Below, in pieces: positions 58,101-59,811 of a DNA stretch of 64,000 bases. The stretch comes from Siphonodentalium dalli. Lineage: Eukaryota > Mollusca > Scaphopoda > Gadilida > Siphonodentaliidae. Positions within the stretch are counted from its first letter, which is position 1. Each line of letters starts with the position of its first letter. The position numbers and the translations under genes are program-made. Location: the NCBI GenBank assembly GCA_032622095.1, contig CP136066.1, positions 206,360,978 to 206,424,977 of the forward strand. Reading direction: 5' to 3'. The notes beneath the pieces were generated by a model. It was not told the origin of the DNA. It saw only the letters and a program-made list of their open reading frames with translations, and made no database searches.

Positions 58101-58727
58101 ATACCTCTGTTCTTCCGCCTATGTACTGTGCTTATCGAGAAAGACTTATACATATATAAAGTATGAAGATCTATGAACCAGTTATTGTTATCAATGTTCC
58201 CGACACGGCCAATTCAACATCTAAACCCTAGACACCGGGACAATTATCGTCGGTCAACTTCGGAAATTTCAGGGTGACTTAAACTTCGCCCGGCTGCAAA
58301 ATTAGGGCGAAGTGAGCAAGAATAGGAAAACTTCTTTGCCCATGTCGCCCTCTCGGCTGGTCCCTGGTATCGAAAATGGTATAGTTCACAAAATAATGGA
58401 TTCGCACCAGAATCGTGAAAATTCTGGCTTCGTGCCAAATTCTCGCCTTGTGCAGGAAATAGTTCAAAGGCTCTAGCCTGGGCAACAGTTTGCTCGCCGG
58501 GCAATGGTATCAAATCTACTCTCTGACATGTGATGGTGCTTCATCCAATCAAATGACAGTACGACCCTCTGTGGGCTCAAGGTATATAATAATTTGATCT
58601 ATTTATAGGACCTGGATACTCATGATGCTTGTGTTTACAATGTTGTGTCTGATTCCGACCATAACAATGGCCCCATATTTGGGCAACGCATCTGACCTTG
58701 CAGACGGAGCCACTGTCTGCAACACAG
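3943..58727 (+). CDS. SLC6-like transporter gene, 7 exons, TM1-TM7, 3' incomplete
   Basis: Seen: seven GT-AG exons join in matching phases to 342 codons plus one base with no stop. Features that match the neurotransmitter:sodium symporter (SLC6) family, in order: the NGG after TM1; QLKLG followed by a G six residues on (TM2 end); PVWKGVG entering TM3; a CDHKWNTPEC loop (C121, C130), equivalent to the conserved EL2 disulfide; a GLSDNIDQIGG...RW stretch before TM4; TM4-TM5 at about 188-236; TM6 at about 268-292; and CTRNTTW into TM7. Potential N-glycosylation sites are N302 and N329. Odd: the usual GNxWRFPY of TM1 is absent, the LGQ glutamine is alanine, and the TM6 SLxxGxG/SYN motifs are not seen. 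Family members couple solute uptake to Na+/Cl- at the plasma membrane; this one has probably lost or changed that coupling (inference). Introns are 1.3-14.3 kb. TM8-TM12 must lie beyond the right edge. Homology is strong; the substrate is unknown. Confidence 0.88.
4069..4469. mobile_element. TTAA MITE, CCCTTTACCCAACA type, with two core palindromes
   Basis: TTAACCCTTTACCCAACA at the left and TGTTGGGTAAAGGGTTAA at the right. It contains two copies of the core palindrome (CCAATGCATTCTCTTATATA inward) around an AT-rich spacer. CCC..GGG ends in TTAA are the piggyBac signature. It starts 24 bp after the exon 1 donor. Confidence 0.85.
5159..5635. mobile_element. TTAA MITE, CCCTTTCAGTGCCAG type
   Basis: TTAACCCTTTCAGTGCCAG to TGGCACTGAAAGGGTTAT, with subterminal CCGATCTCATCGG. 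It contains one core palindrome (5517-5587). Confidence 0.82.
5915..6290 (+). repeat. Minisatellite, unit about 65 bp, six copies
   Basis: GGCACTCACAGTGGGTAAAT then GTGCAAAAAATATA and AACATCACCATTAAACAGAC, decaying toward the right. Confidence 0.85.
6402..6600. mobile_element. TTAA MITE fragment, TATACTAAA type
   Basis: TTAACCCTTTCTATACTAAA, CCAGTTATAAAAGTAT and GGTCTATTATTCAT; no right terminus is found. Confidence 0.6.
6829..7866. mobile_element. Family B MITE split by a Helitron-like insertion
   Basis: Left hairpin 6855-6950; the internal segment is interrupted at about 7017 and resumes at 7706 with TTAGTTTAGTTTCTC through GGCAGATGACACATTGCATA. The right hairpin is degraded. Confidence 0.75.
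7017..7705 (+). mobile_element. Helitron/Helentron-like element nested in a family B MITE
   Basis: Begins TATACCCCCCACTTTCGAAG with GGGGGTATAC close by. Ends with the perfect palindrome GTATGCTAGCATAC followed by GAGTGCACACCTCTTGT. A 3' hairpin about 12 bases before CTTG/CTAG and no matching inverted terminus is a Helitron-type 3' end. The family B element it interrupts resumes as TTAGTTTAGTTTCTC at 7706, matching the intact copy at 60710-60725, so the boundaries are well placed. Confidence 0.6.
8599..8974. mobile_element. TTAA MITE, CCCTTTACCCAACA type, left end missing
   Basis: Starts at the core (ACCCTGTGCCAATGC) next to an unrelated A-rich sequence; the right end is TTGGGTAAAGGGTTAA. Both core palindromes are present. 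Confidence 0.82.
9437..9880. mobile_element. Family B double-hairpin MITE, complete
   Basis: Outer arms CAGGTCTCAAAATATGGTGC and GGCACCGTATTTTCAGGCCTG are inverted. Hairpins at 9468-9556 and 9755-9848. Confidence 0.8.
10779..11262. mobile_element. TTAA MITE, TATACTAAA type, carrying a nested family A copy
   Basis: TTAACCCTTCCTATACTAAA to TTTTGTATAATAAGGGTTAA. The inner right arm TATACTTTTATAACTGGGTG also occurs at 6430-6450, 51057-51080 and 57440-57455. The family A copy at 10859-11088 splits it. Confidence 0.75.
10859..11088. mobile_element. Family A foldback MITE, complete, nested
   Basis: Complete ends; the centre carries a duplicated GGGGGAGAGCTCTC. It sits inside a TTAA-type element (10779-11262). 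Confidence 0.85.
11358..11800. mobile_element. Family B double-hairpin MITE, complete
   Basis: CTTGAAATAGTGTGTCTGTC at the left, GACAGACACAATATTTCAA at the right; hairpins at 11387-11481 and 11685-11779. Confidence 0.8.
12040..12350 (+). repeat. Minisatellite, unit about 65 bp, about five copies
   Basis: CATGTAGACGTAATGCATGG, GTAAATTTTACTGC and GACCAGGTACGGGTATGCCC. Confidence 0.85.
12385..12660. mobile_element. Family B MITE, rearranged
   Basis: A left half-hairpin (12408-12460), then a second partial one (12475-12555), and the internal CTCATCTTATGGGAAGTATC segment. Confidence 0.68.
12660..12788 (+). repeat. Exact 62-bp duplication
   Basis: TATCTGGGGAACCAGTCGAC followed by ATAAATTTCGACTCAG occurs twice without change. 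Confidence 0.9.
12880..13090. repeat. Dispersed repeat, also at 37190-37330
   Basis: AACAATGGTGGGATTAAAGA, TAGACACGGTATTTGAAGG and TATTAATTGTGA are shared. Both copies follow G-rich or GGTGGGTAG sequence. Confidence 0.65.
13110..13175. mobile_element. Family B MITE right-end fragment
   Basis: CACTCTCTGGGGACCTTATT then CAAATGTCAGACACAC. Confidence 0.6.
13227..13696. mobile_element. TTAA MITE, CCCTTTCAGTG type, complete
   Basis: About 470 bp, TTAA-bounded, with one core palindrome (13269-13347) near the left end. Opposite orientation to 5159-5635. Confidence 0.85.
13970..14445. mobile_element. Family B MITE, left hairpin truncated
   Basis: Half hairpin at 13978-14020, the internal AACTGCTATGGGAGACCTA segment, a complete right hairpin at 14326-14420, and outer arm GACACATATCCAGACTTG. 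Confidence 0.72.
14792..15021. mobile_element. TTAA MITE, CATGACTG type, eroded
   Basis: TTAAGCCTTTCATGACTGAAG at the left, decayed core palindromes in the middle, CATCATGAAAA at the right without TTAA. Confidence 0.65.
15207..15418. mobile_element. Family A foldback MITE
   Basis: CAGTAGTGCCCTAATTAATC to AATTAGGGCATTAC with long, nearly perfect arms and a GGAGAGATC centre. Confidence 0.85.
15597..15864. mobile_element. TTAA MITE, CATGACGGGAG type
   Basis: TTAACTCTTTCATGACGGG to CGCGAAAAGGTTAA, with two diverged core palindromes (TCTCTTATATATGCGGGTCT...). Confidence 0.72.
16030..16180. repeat. Dispersed repeat, also at 16790-16930 and 58250-58380
   Basis: Shares GGGACCAGCCGAGAGGGCGAC, CTTCGCC and CGGGCGAAGTTCAAGTCGCC with the inverted copy at 58250-58380, and GAAGTCATTTCGCCCTGAAA with 16880-16905. 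Class unknown. Confidence 0.6.
17062..17233. mobile_element. Family A foldback MITE, left arm deleted internally
   Basis: Both termini are intact; about 45 bp are missing from the left arm between GGATTTA and CTGAGAGC. In intron 1. Confidence 0.83.
17272..17524. mobile_element. TTAA MITE, CCCTTTGAGTG type, internally deleted
   Basis: About 250 bp with TTAACCCTTTGAGTGCCAG at the left and CTGGCACTCAAAGGGTTAA at the right; one core palindrome. The paired change CAG to GAG in both termini suggests replication or conversion of both ends. Confidence 0.85.
17900..18155. mobile_element. Family B MITEs, two partial copies
   Basis: A left part (CAAGCCTTGAAATAGTGTGT) followed by a single-hairpin copy (18006-18150) with matching ends CAAGCCTGAGTTTAGTGGCC and GGCACACTAAACTCAGACTTG. 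Confidence 0.74.
18325..18459 (+). CDS. SLC6-like exon 2 (TM2)
   Basis: The acceptor TTTTCTTTTGCAG ends at 18324 and the donor GTAAGA begins at 18460. The exon enters and leaves in phase 1 and encodes residues 35-79. It starts GTSILAVYL and runs through a hydrophobic helix to TPALFIQLKLGAHAQVG and PVWKG. It aligns without gaps to the SLC6 stretch from NGGGAF through PLFxMELALGQ to PIFKG, with the conserved Q of LGQ replaced by A61. Exon 1 is 14.3 kb upstream and exon 3 9.8 kb downstream. Confidence 0.88.
18837..20404 (+). mobile_element. Tandem Helitron/Helentron-like elements, second copy complete
   Basis: Copy 1 (18837-19534) and copy 2 (from 19535) both start TATACCCCCCGCAACGAAG and are nearly identical over ~690 bp. 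Only copy 2 has the 3' tail GTCCCATTGGGAC (hairpin), CAGTCACACCTCTAG then TT. That 92-bp tail occurs twice (20221-20312, 20313-20404). The body contains four diverged ~175-bp repeats with TTATTCCTACATTTTTCGG and ACATCTGTCCGACATT. Open frames of 121-161 residues here are repeat artefacts. Confidence 0.62.
20430..20682. mobile_element. Family B MITE, left end missing
   Basis: The internal segment GGTGACTAATGGGTGAACATC is present three times (20452-20540), then one hairpin at 20586-20672. Confidence 0.7.
21074..21344. mobile_element. TTAA MITE, CTTGACTG type
   Basis: TTAACCCTTCCTTGACTG to CATCTTGAAAGGGTTAA, bounded by TTAA, with two diverged core palindromes. Confidence 0.78.
21395..21525. mobile_element. 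Family B single hairpin
   Basis: AGCAGAATGAGGTCCCCAGA to GGGGACCTCATTCT followed by ACAAATGACAGGCATCCTAT. Confidence 0.72.
22501..24990 (+). mobile_element. Helitron-like element, non-autonomous, 2.5 kb
   Basis: The 5' end begins TCTACATCTATATC and runs into a TCTG microsatellite (22527-22562). The 3' end is GCAACGCCGGGTAACCC then TGCTAG followed by T, i.e. a small hairpin and a CTRR end, as in Helitrons. The first half holds about eight degenerate ~150-bp repeats, each with a 'CGCCGATTTCCACCAAA...TCTAATCGTGTGGTTTAAA' type of sequence. No Rep/helicase reading frame is visible. The exact 5' base is uncertain because TC recurs. Confidence 0.62.
25660..25815 (+). repeat. Three tandem units of about 64 bp
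   Basis: CCCAAATGGATTCACACACT and ACTCCCGAAGGGATTTG recur. Left flank is a core-palindrome MITE fragment (25590-25640). Confidence 0.85.
25868..26029. repeat. 160-bp near-perfect palindrome
   Basis: ATAAGGATTAACTGTCATGT at the left is mirrored by ACATGACAGTTAATCCTTAT at the right; centre AAAACCCGAAGGGTTTT. Likely a foldback element, with no clear target duplication seen. Confidence 0.85.
26441..26561. mobile_element. Family A MITE, short deletion derivative
   Basis: CAGTAATGCCCTAAGTGAGA: the left terminus is joined directly to the central loop, leaving one arm. TA on both sides. Confidence 0.82.
26994..28025. mobile_element. hAT transposon, deleted, TSD ATATTAAT
   Basis: Seen: terminal inverted repeats TAGGCCCCTGCGAA and TTCGCAGGGCCCTA, with subterminal runs of GATTCGATTCGCGAAT-type motifs at both ends. 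The flanking 8-bp direct repeat ATATTAAT (26986-26993 and 28026-28033) is perfect. An 8-bp duplication and CAGxG-like subtermini are typical of hAT. It inserted into the tandemly repeated exon 3 acceptor region, so it is younger than at least one round of that duplication. It carries a broken transposase start (see 27338-27700). Confidence 0.88.
27338..27700 (+). pseudogene. hAT transposase 5' fragment with BED zinc finger, frameshifted
   Basis: The ATG at 27338 (context AAAATGG) opens a 106-residue frame. Residues about 20-48 show a BED-type zinc finger: YACKHC (C-x2-C), then THLRLHVQQKHP, preceded by the aromatic/charged N-terminus typical of ZBED/hAT proteins. The frame stops at 27656-27658. 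Another frame right after it reads ALLTFVVVDGRPFESV, the start of the hAT catalytic region. The switch falls at an A8 run (27631-27638), so a homopolymer slip broke the gene. The rest of the transposase is deleted. BED fingers bind DNA. Not a host gene. Confidence 0.8.
28235..28397 (+). CDS. SLC6-like exon 3 (TM3 and EL2 cysteine pair)
   Basis: The acceptor TTTCTGTTTTCAG ends at 28234 and the donor GTGAGT begins at 28398. The exon enters in phase 1 and leaves in phase 2, encoding residues 80-133. It starts GVGIAILVN (TM3) and ends TPYPWAYCDHKWNTPECVHK, which resembles the family's LPWxxCxxxWNTxxC pattern. C121 and C130 are the expected extracellular disulfide. The first 36 bases plus the acceptor are also present as four upstream partial copies. 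Only this last copy continues into TM3 without a stop or frameshift, which fixes the exon start. Confidence 0.92.
28484..28670. mobile_element. Family A foldback MITE, right end lost
   Basis: The left end is complete; the right arm stops at GGTTAAG, ten bases before the first Helitron-like unit. It starts 86 bp after exon 3. Confidence 0.82.
28681..29530 (+). mobile_element. Helitron-like unit 1 of a head-to-tail array
   Basis: Starts TCTATCTATTATATATTTTG and ends with the hairpin CCCGGACGAAGTCGGG, then TCACCTTCTAG and a T. Internally it has a pair of ~135-bp tandem repeats (29210-29475) with ATCTCGGAAACGGGT and GCATGCGCAGAC. No coding capacity is seen. Confidence 0.68.
29531..30267 (+). mobile_element. 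Helitron-like unit 2
   Basis: Begins TACTATATATTTTGAGAC directly after the CTAG of unit 1. Ends CCCGCCAGTGGTGGGC (hairpin), then TAACCTGCTAG and T. Internal repeats carry GGACGGGTCAAATC and TTGACCT motifs. Non-coding. Confidence 0.66.
30268..31300 (+). mobile_element. Helitron-like unit 3
   Basis: Begins TCTAATATATATTTTGAGAA right after unit 2's CTAG. Ends GCCGCCAGTGGCGGGC, then TAACCTGCTAG and T. It shares most of its right half with unit 2 and adds a ~170-bp internal duplication (30510-30690 and 30700-30880, around ATCGAAAAAATTTAATTTC). Confidence 0.68.
31301..31697 (+). mobile_element. Helitron-like unit 4
   Basis: Begins TCTTCTATATATTTTGGAAC after unit 3's CTAG. Ends GCCCGGACGAAGTCGGGC, then ACATCAGCTAG and T, i.e. 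the same 3' hairpin as unit 1. It has two ~120-bp internal repeats with TATGTGGGCCTACTTTGATC. Shortest unit, 397 bp. Confidence 0.68.
31935..32163 (+). repeat. Minisatellite, unit about 55 bp, about four copies
   Basis: GGGATGGGCTTACTGACGGG, TGTATACAGTATAACATAGA and CTGGGCTTATCC. Confidence 0.85.
33179..33594. mobile_element. Family B double-hairpin MITE
   Basis: CAAGTCTGGATATAGTGTGT to ACACACTATTTGCAAGCTTG. Left hairpin is half deleted; right hairpin 33474-33567 is complete with GGTACCC replacing GGTCCCC in both arms. Confidence 0.8.
33661..33879. mobile_element. Family A foldback MITE, complete
   Basis: CAGTAATGCCCTAAGTAATC to AGGTCATTACTG in TA. It ends 39 bp before the 48-bp minisatellite. 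Confidence 0.84.
33918..36025 (+). repeat. 48-bp minisatellite, about 43 copies, with higher-order structure
   Basis: Monomer: CACATTATATACCATGAACC, then CCCAGATTACTTTATATAAA and ATATATGC. Variants are CATCGAACCCCC and GATCACATTATA. From 35295 a partial unit (AATATTACTTTATATAAA) recurs every ~167 bp (35295, 35463, 35630, 35797, 35964). Because 48 is divisible by three, long frames run on both strands; these are not genes. Confidence 0.95.
36026..36411. mobile_element. Second copy of the 48790-type TTAA MITE, fused to the minisatellite
   Basis: Reverse complement of most of 48790-49210: TTTGAAAGAGGTAGCTCCAA, then CCGTATATCAAGTCA, and the terminus TCGAAAATTAATTGGACGTTTAA (36389-36411). Its other end dissolves into the 48-bp array. 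It ends 24 bp before exon 4. Confidence 0.82.
36436..36492 (+). CDS. SLC6-like exon 4 (extracellular loop 2 microexon)
   Basis: A 57-base exon between acceptor CTCATTTCAG (ending 36435) and donor GTATAG (36493), phase 2 in and 2 out. In the phase set by its neighbours it reads SPPKLSNQPSKSAELEFF. The SAELEFF end matches the SLC6 EL2 stretch that precedes the ...RVLG segment before TM4. The donor is weaker than those of the other exons. A MITE end lies 24 bp upstream of the exon. It is supported by the phase fit and by the match of joined exons 4 and 5, not by length. Confidence 0.8.
37144..37186. repeat. Poly-G run, about 40 bp
   Basis: Nearly uninterrupted G. Shorter runs occur at about 9053-9069 and 22098-22118. 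Length is assembly-sensitive. Confidence 0.85.
37330..37803. mobile_element. Core-palindrome MITE remnant ending just before exon 5
   Basis: Core half at 37330-37352 and a full core palindrome at 37690-37758, separated by T-rich degenerate repeats with TTTAACAATTTTTATCATTT (about eight units). The right end reads TCATGAAAGGGTTTAC. The exon 5 acceptor follows 24 bp later. Confidence 0.7.
37828..38170 (+). CDS. SLC6-like exon 5 (TM4 and TM5)
   Basis: The acceptor TATAATTTCAG ends at 37827 and the donor GTAAGT begins at 38171, phase 2 in and 0 out, residues 153-267. It starts SAYLGLSDNIDQIGGF and RWEF, like the family's RVLGISxGIxxxGxxRW. TM4 is at about 188-205 and a GGRVCGVI linker resembles the SSGKVVY loop. 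TM5 is at about 212-234, ending ANLP where the family has xLPGA. The last 30 residues form a charged loop before TM6. The open frame extends upstream into MITE sequence, which is coincidental; the exon starts at the acceptor. Confidence 0.88.
38269..38483. mobile_element. TTAA MITE, 215-bp near-perfect hairpin
   Basis: TTAACCCTTTCAGTGCTAAG to CTTGGCACTGAACGGGTTAA. The arms pair almost perfectly around AGAGCTCTTAGAGCTC. It lacks the shared core palindrome. It starts 99 bp after exon 5. Confidence 0.85.
38510..39334. mobile_element. Non-autonomous hAT element, TSD GTGTTCAG
   Basis: Left end CAGAGGCGGACTGACC and right end GGCCCAGTCCGCCTCTG are inverted repeats. They are flanked by a perfect 8-bp direct duplication GTGTTCAG (38502-38509 and 39335-39342). 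Inside are a 24-bp tandem duplication (CCGGGTCGTAACAACCATGG, 38847-38894) and three ~60-bp repeats with GGAATTATGCA (39060-39200). No transposase is visible. It lies in intron 5 of the SLC6-like gene. Confidence 0.87.
39343..40915. other. Intron 5 stretch with no recognised feature
   Basis: AT-rich. Short repeats of GTACCCCTTTAA type (39897, 40072, 40648) hint at decayed element ends. No exon that would fit between exons 5 and 6 was found. Confidence 0.4.
40916..41375. mobile_element. TTAA MITE, CCCTTTCAGTG type, complete
   Basis: 460 bp between TTAA sites, with one core palindrome (41255-41329). Same orientation and layout as 5159-5635. Confidence 0.85.
41412..41920. mobile_element. Family B MITE with a second single-hairpin copy nested inside
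   Basis: The outer element starts CAAGCCTGAGTTTAGTGGGC. A complete single-hairpin copy (41513-41665, ends CAAGCCTTGAAATAGTG and CACTATTTCAAGACTTG) interrupts its middle segment, which reads ACTTCTTCACA before and CTTCACATAGATTC after. Confidence 0.72.
42134..42210. mobile_element. Family A MITE fragment
   Basis: Left half only, from AGTAATGCTCTAAATAATC to TTTTTCAGG and then AAGCTCTCAC. Confidence 0.7.
42536..42936. mobile_element. TTAA MITE, CCCTTTACCCAACA type, complete
   Basis: 401 bp, the same length and layout as the copy at 4069, bounded by TTAA on both sides. Confidence 0.86.
43859..44071. mobile_element. Family A foldback MITE, complete
   Basis: Both ends intact in TA; the centre is CTCCCCGAGAG; compensated arm changes (GTGACTTTTC opposite GAAAAGTCAC). 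Confidence 0.85.
44867..46437 (-). pseudogene. Decayed intronless gene: FEN/PIN-like nuclease region plus CXC domain, repetitive family
   Basis: Read on the - strand from about 46437 in three frames. Segment 1 (to about 45850) has QVDQQLLFQRLVIA and ELTSYPTSLF. Segment 2 (about 45860-45335) has HAESDADLLIAQTAI, then IVIEEDTDILVLL, then IHAALGCDTTSRLFGIGKG. This acidic pattern with GCDTTS resembles FEN1/XPG-like PIN nucleases (inference from motifs). Segment 3 (about 45391-44867) has RQLPPTSGAAK, an in-frame TAA at 45167-45169, HSLRVYCQIQHW, and a C-terminal cysteine domain CSCKKNGLNCSATCGHC of tesmin/TSO1 CXC type. Two frameshifts (near 45855 and 45350-45390) and one stop break it. I recall this architecture as a multicopy family in invertebrate and fish genomes; a mobile-element origin is likely. 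No introns, and antisense to the host gene inside its intron 5. Confidence 0.72.
46450..47827. other. Intron 5 stretch with no recognised feature
   Basis: Unique AT-rich sequence upstream (on the - strand) of the decayed gene at 44867-46437. No promoter or further coding segment for it is visible. Confidence 0.4.
47828..48015. mobile_element. TTAA MITE, relative of 38269-38483, left TTAA lost
   Basis: CACTTTCAGTGCCAAGTCCG to CCCTGAAAGGGTTAA with shared arms (CCCATATTTCCTTGAT); the right arm is partly deleted. Confidence 0.75.
48130..48248. mobile_element. Family B MITE right half
   Basis: AATTTAGTAATGCTAGCCCA to CTCATTCTGCAAATGACAGA and CACGCTATTTGCAGGCTTG. Confidence 0.68.
48508..48764. 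mobile_element. TTAA MITE, TATGATGGGAG type
   Basis: ATAACCCTTTTATGATGGGAG to CAATCATGGAAGGGTTAA with diverged core palindromes containing CTCCTATAGGAAGCC. Confidence 0.72.
48790..49269. mobile_element. TTAA MITE, CCCACTTAATTTTCGA type; source of the 48-bp minisatellite
   Basis: TTAAAGGCCCACTTAATTTTCG at the left is mirrored by TCGAAAATTAAGTGGGTCTTTAA at the right. Its right end (49203-49250) is one copy, in reverse complement, of the monomer amplified at 33918-36025. An internal hairpin has GAACTCTATCTTTAATATAT. Confidence 0.84.
49266..49665. mobile_element. TTAA MITE, CCCTTTACCCAACA type, inverted orientation
   Basis: Complete copy in the opposite orientation. Its left TTAA (49266-49269) is also the right TTAA of the neighbouring element 48790-49269. 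It ends 52 bp before exon 6. Confidence 0.86.
49718..49824 (+). CDS. SLC6-like exon 6 (TM6)
   Basis: The acceptor CTTCTCATCAACAG ends at 49717 and the donor GTAAGT begins at 49825, phase 0 in and 2 out, residues 268-302. It reads EFLHGFQAVMTALPVW, then SAVAPTMGKF and GQCTRN. This aligns with VWIDAAxQIFFSLxxGxG...SYNKFxNNCYRD: Q274 and the C-x-R before TM7 are kept, while the glycines of the unwound part of TM6 and the SYN motif are replaced (ALPVW, TMG). Those positions normally line the sodium, chloride and substrate sites, so they are the strongest sign of changed function. Confidence 0.83.
49894..50050. mobile_element. Family A MITE, centre and right end damaged
   Basis: CAGTGATGCCCTAAGTAATC at the left; the left inner arm is missing after TCGGAAATCGG; the right arm ends at TAGTTAAG. 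It starts 70 bp after exon 6. Confidence 0.78.
50328..50582. mobile_element. Family B double-hairpin MITE, middle deleted
   Basis: Two hairpins (50357-50452, 50461-50555) almost back to back, with outer arms CAAGCCTTTAAATAGTGTGT and ACACACTATTTCAAGGCTTG. Confidence 0.8.
50694..50907. mobile_element. Family A foldback MITE, complete
   Basis: CAGTAATGCCCTAAATAATC to TTTAGGGCATTACTG, with long arms pairing around GCTCTCGCTGAGAG. Confidence 0.84.
50938..51105. mobile_element. TTAA MITE fragment, TATACTAAA type
   Basis: Right half, ending ATTTAGTATAAAAAGGGTTAA; the left side abuts the family A copy at 50694-50907. Confidence 0.6.
51178..53260 (+). repeat. Composite minisatellite built on CTACTATACATATAAAGC
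   Basis: Short units CTCCTACCCCTCTCTACTAT (about 30 bp) and AAAGCATCCTCTACTATACA (23 bp) are shuffled through the left part. From about 52730 an ordered ~70-bp unit (CCCATCAGATAAGCCACGCC with CTATCTGTCTACAATACAG) repeats six times. Confidence 0.93.
54232..54885 (-). CDS. Unrecognised GC-rich open frame, possible retroelement ORF1 or exon
   Basis: A - strand frame open from about 54885 (TGA just upstream) to 54232, with no ATG until about residue 75. It reads SLPDLEFTGSQVDLF, then a basic stretch ARKRRRRSKKTPSAKEE, a Pro/Ser/Thr-rich middle, and a helical, Glu/Lys-rich end (EIKNYSENVKQWAKEIL) followed by an ASSSATTTTAP tail. It is clearly richer in GC than its surroundings. No family is recognised. 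The disordered, basic, coiled-coil-tailed layout is like LINE ORF1 or gag-type proteins, but an antisense host exon cannot be excluded. A truncated family A MITE abuts the upstream side at 54981. Confidence 0.35.
   Translation of the reverse strand, partial: SQARAELIQPGSLPDLEFTGSQVDLFLTYRVTPTRSLSGPSAGRNPVAGDHQLPGDGGARKRRRRSKKTPSAKEEMQTGGPSGNRGELKDAQLPPTWPPPTISTPGAGTPMSPRLSLLSSPRSAADFGVEMDTSTPWTHEYHHIPVSSISTSDNNNTGNTTSISAASSIAEIKNYSENVKQWAKEILEKSNKETKEALAAASSSATTTTAPTDREKK
54981..55148. mobile_element. Family A MITE, left end lost
   Basis: Starts in the arm at GGGTAACTTTTCAGG next to GC-rich sequence; the right end ATTACTG is intact. Confidence 0.78.
55222..55698. mobile_element. Family B double-hairpin MITE, complete
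   Basis: Arms CAGGCCTGAGAATATATGGT and ACCATACTCTCAGGCATG; same outer-arm subtype as 9437-9880. Confidence 0.78.
55700..57410. other. Intron 6 stretch, mostly unrecognised
   Basis: A core-palindrome MITE scrap (CTGTGCCAGTCCATTCTT, about 55925) and a TCCGTCCATCTATCTG repeat start (57166, resembling 9940-10260) are present; otherwise no repeat or exon is recognised. Confidence 0.4.
57411..57571. mobile_element. TTAA MITE fragment, TATACTAAA type
   Basis: TTAACCACTTTTTATACTAA, then CAGTTATAAAAGTATACATT; the right terminus is not found. Confidence 0.58.
58609..58727 (+). CDS. SLC6-like exon 7 (TM7)
   Basis: The acceptor TTGATCTATTTATAG ends at 58608 and the donor GTATTT begins at 58728, phase 2 in and 1 out, residues 303-342. 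It encodes TTWILMMLVFTMLCLIPTI (TM7) and then a loop with NAS (a possible N-glycosylation site at N329), ending VCNT. This fits the family layout CYRDxxxxxxxN...F.aGFvvFsxLG. The donor departs from consensus at +5. No continuation was found in the remaining 5.3 kb, so exon 8 should lie beyond the window and enter in phase 1. Confidence 0.78.
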
Positions 58728-58775
58728 GTATTTAGTATTTATTCTCCTGGTGATGGACTCACATCGTGCATACCT

Positions 58776-59220
58776 AAGCCTGCAAATAACGTGTCTGTCA
58801 TTTGCAGAAAGAGGTCCTCAGAGGGTGAATTTAGTGACGCTATCCGGCATAGCGCTCTAGCATCACTAAATTCACCCTCCGGGGACCTCATTCTGCTTAG
58901 GCCCTCAACTAATATGGCAGACCTAGGATCAGATTGAAGTTCTCCGGTTGAAGTTGGTGATGTTCACCCATTGGGCACCTCAATTATGAATTTTATCTTC
59001 TGCAAATTAGGGGATATAGAAACTTCCTAGAAGGGAAATGTAACTAAAAACAATCTTAATTTGATACTATAGATACTTCTCAGAAGATGAAGCCTAAGCA
59101 GAATGAGGTCTCCAGAGGGTGAATTTGGTGATGCTAGCCTGCTATGCGGGATAGCGTCACTAAATTCACCCTGTGGGGACCTCATTCTGCAAATGACAGA
59201 CACGCTATTTGCAGGCTTGT
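58776..59220. mobile_element. Family B double-hairpin MITE, complete
   Basis: 445 bp from AAGCCTGCAAATAACGTGTC to GACACGCTATTTGCAGGCTT. Hairpins 58806-58899 and 59098-59190. It starts 48 bp after exon 7. Confidence 0.84.
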
Positions 59221-59811
59221 GCATACATCACTTACTAACAACATGGGCGTAGCTAGTTTTCCTCTAAGGCGGGTTCGTCAGCTCACACCATGACCTGGTG
59301 ACGGACGCATCACACAACAAATCGTTCAGACTTCTTGATGACGAACGAACATTTTGAATCATTAACTTTAATTTCCCCAACATAAGTTATGATCGAACCA
59401 CTGCATTGGTAGTTCGTGTAACACATATGGGTACACTATACAAATATTGTCTCAGTGGATTAACTCCAATAGTTTTGTACGATAGATTCTTAATGCTGTT
59501 TCGAGAATGGAGGGTATTCAGGTCACAACATTAATAATTAAAATAGCGCGATTCACTATTAAGCATAAGCGTCATAACAGTAAAATCTAACTGTTTCGAA
59601 CTTTGGATAATTGGTTTGTCTCTTCTGTAAATCGAAAAGATGTCTTTGGTACCTTCTTAAATTAATGTCTTTTTGACAACACAGTGTCTTGTATGTTTCG
59701 AGAACATGCATAATGTAGACATTGCATGGTCGGGGCATTGTCCTTCCCAGGTCGGGTTCATCGAACCCATTCGAACCTTAGCTGGTTACGCCCATCCTTG
59801 ACTAACAAAAT

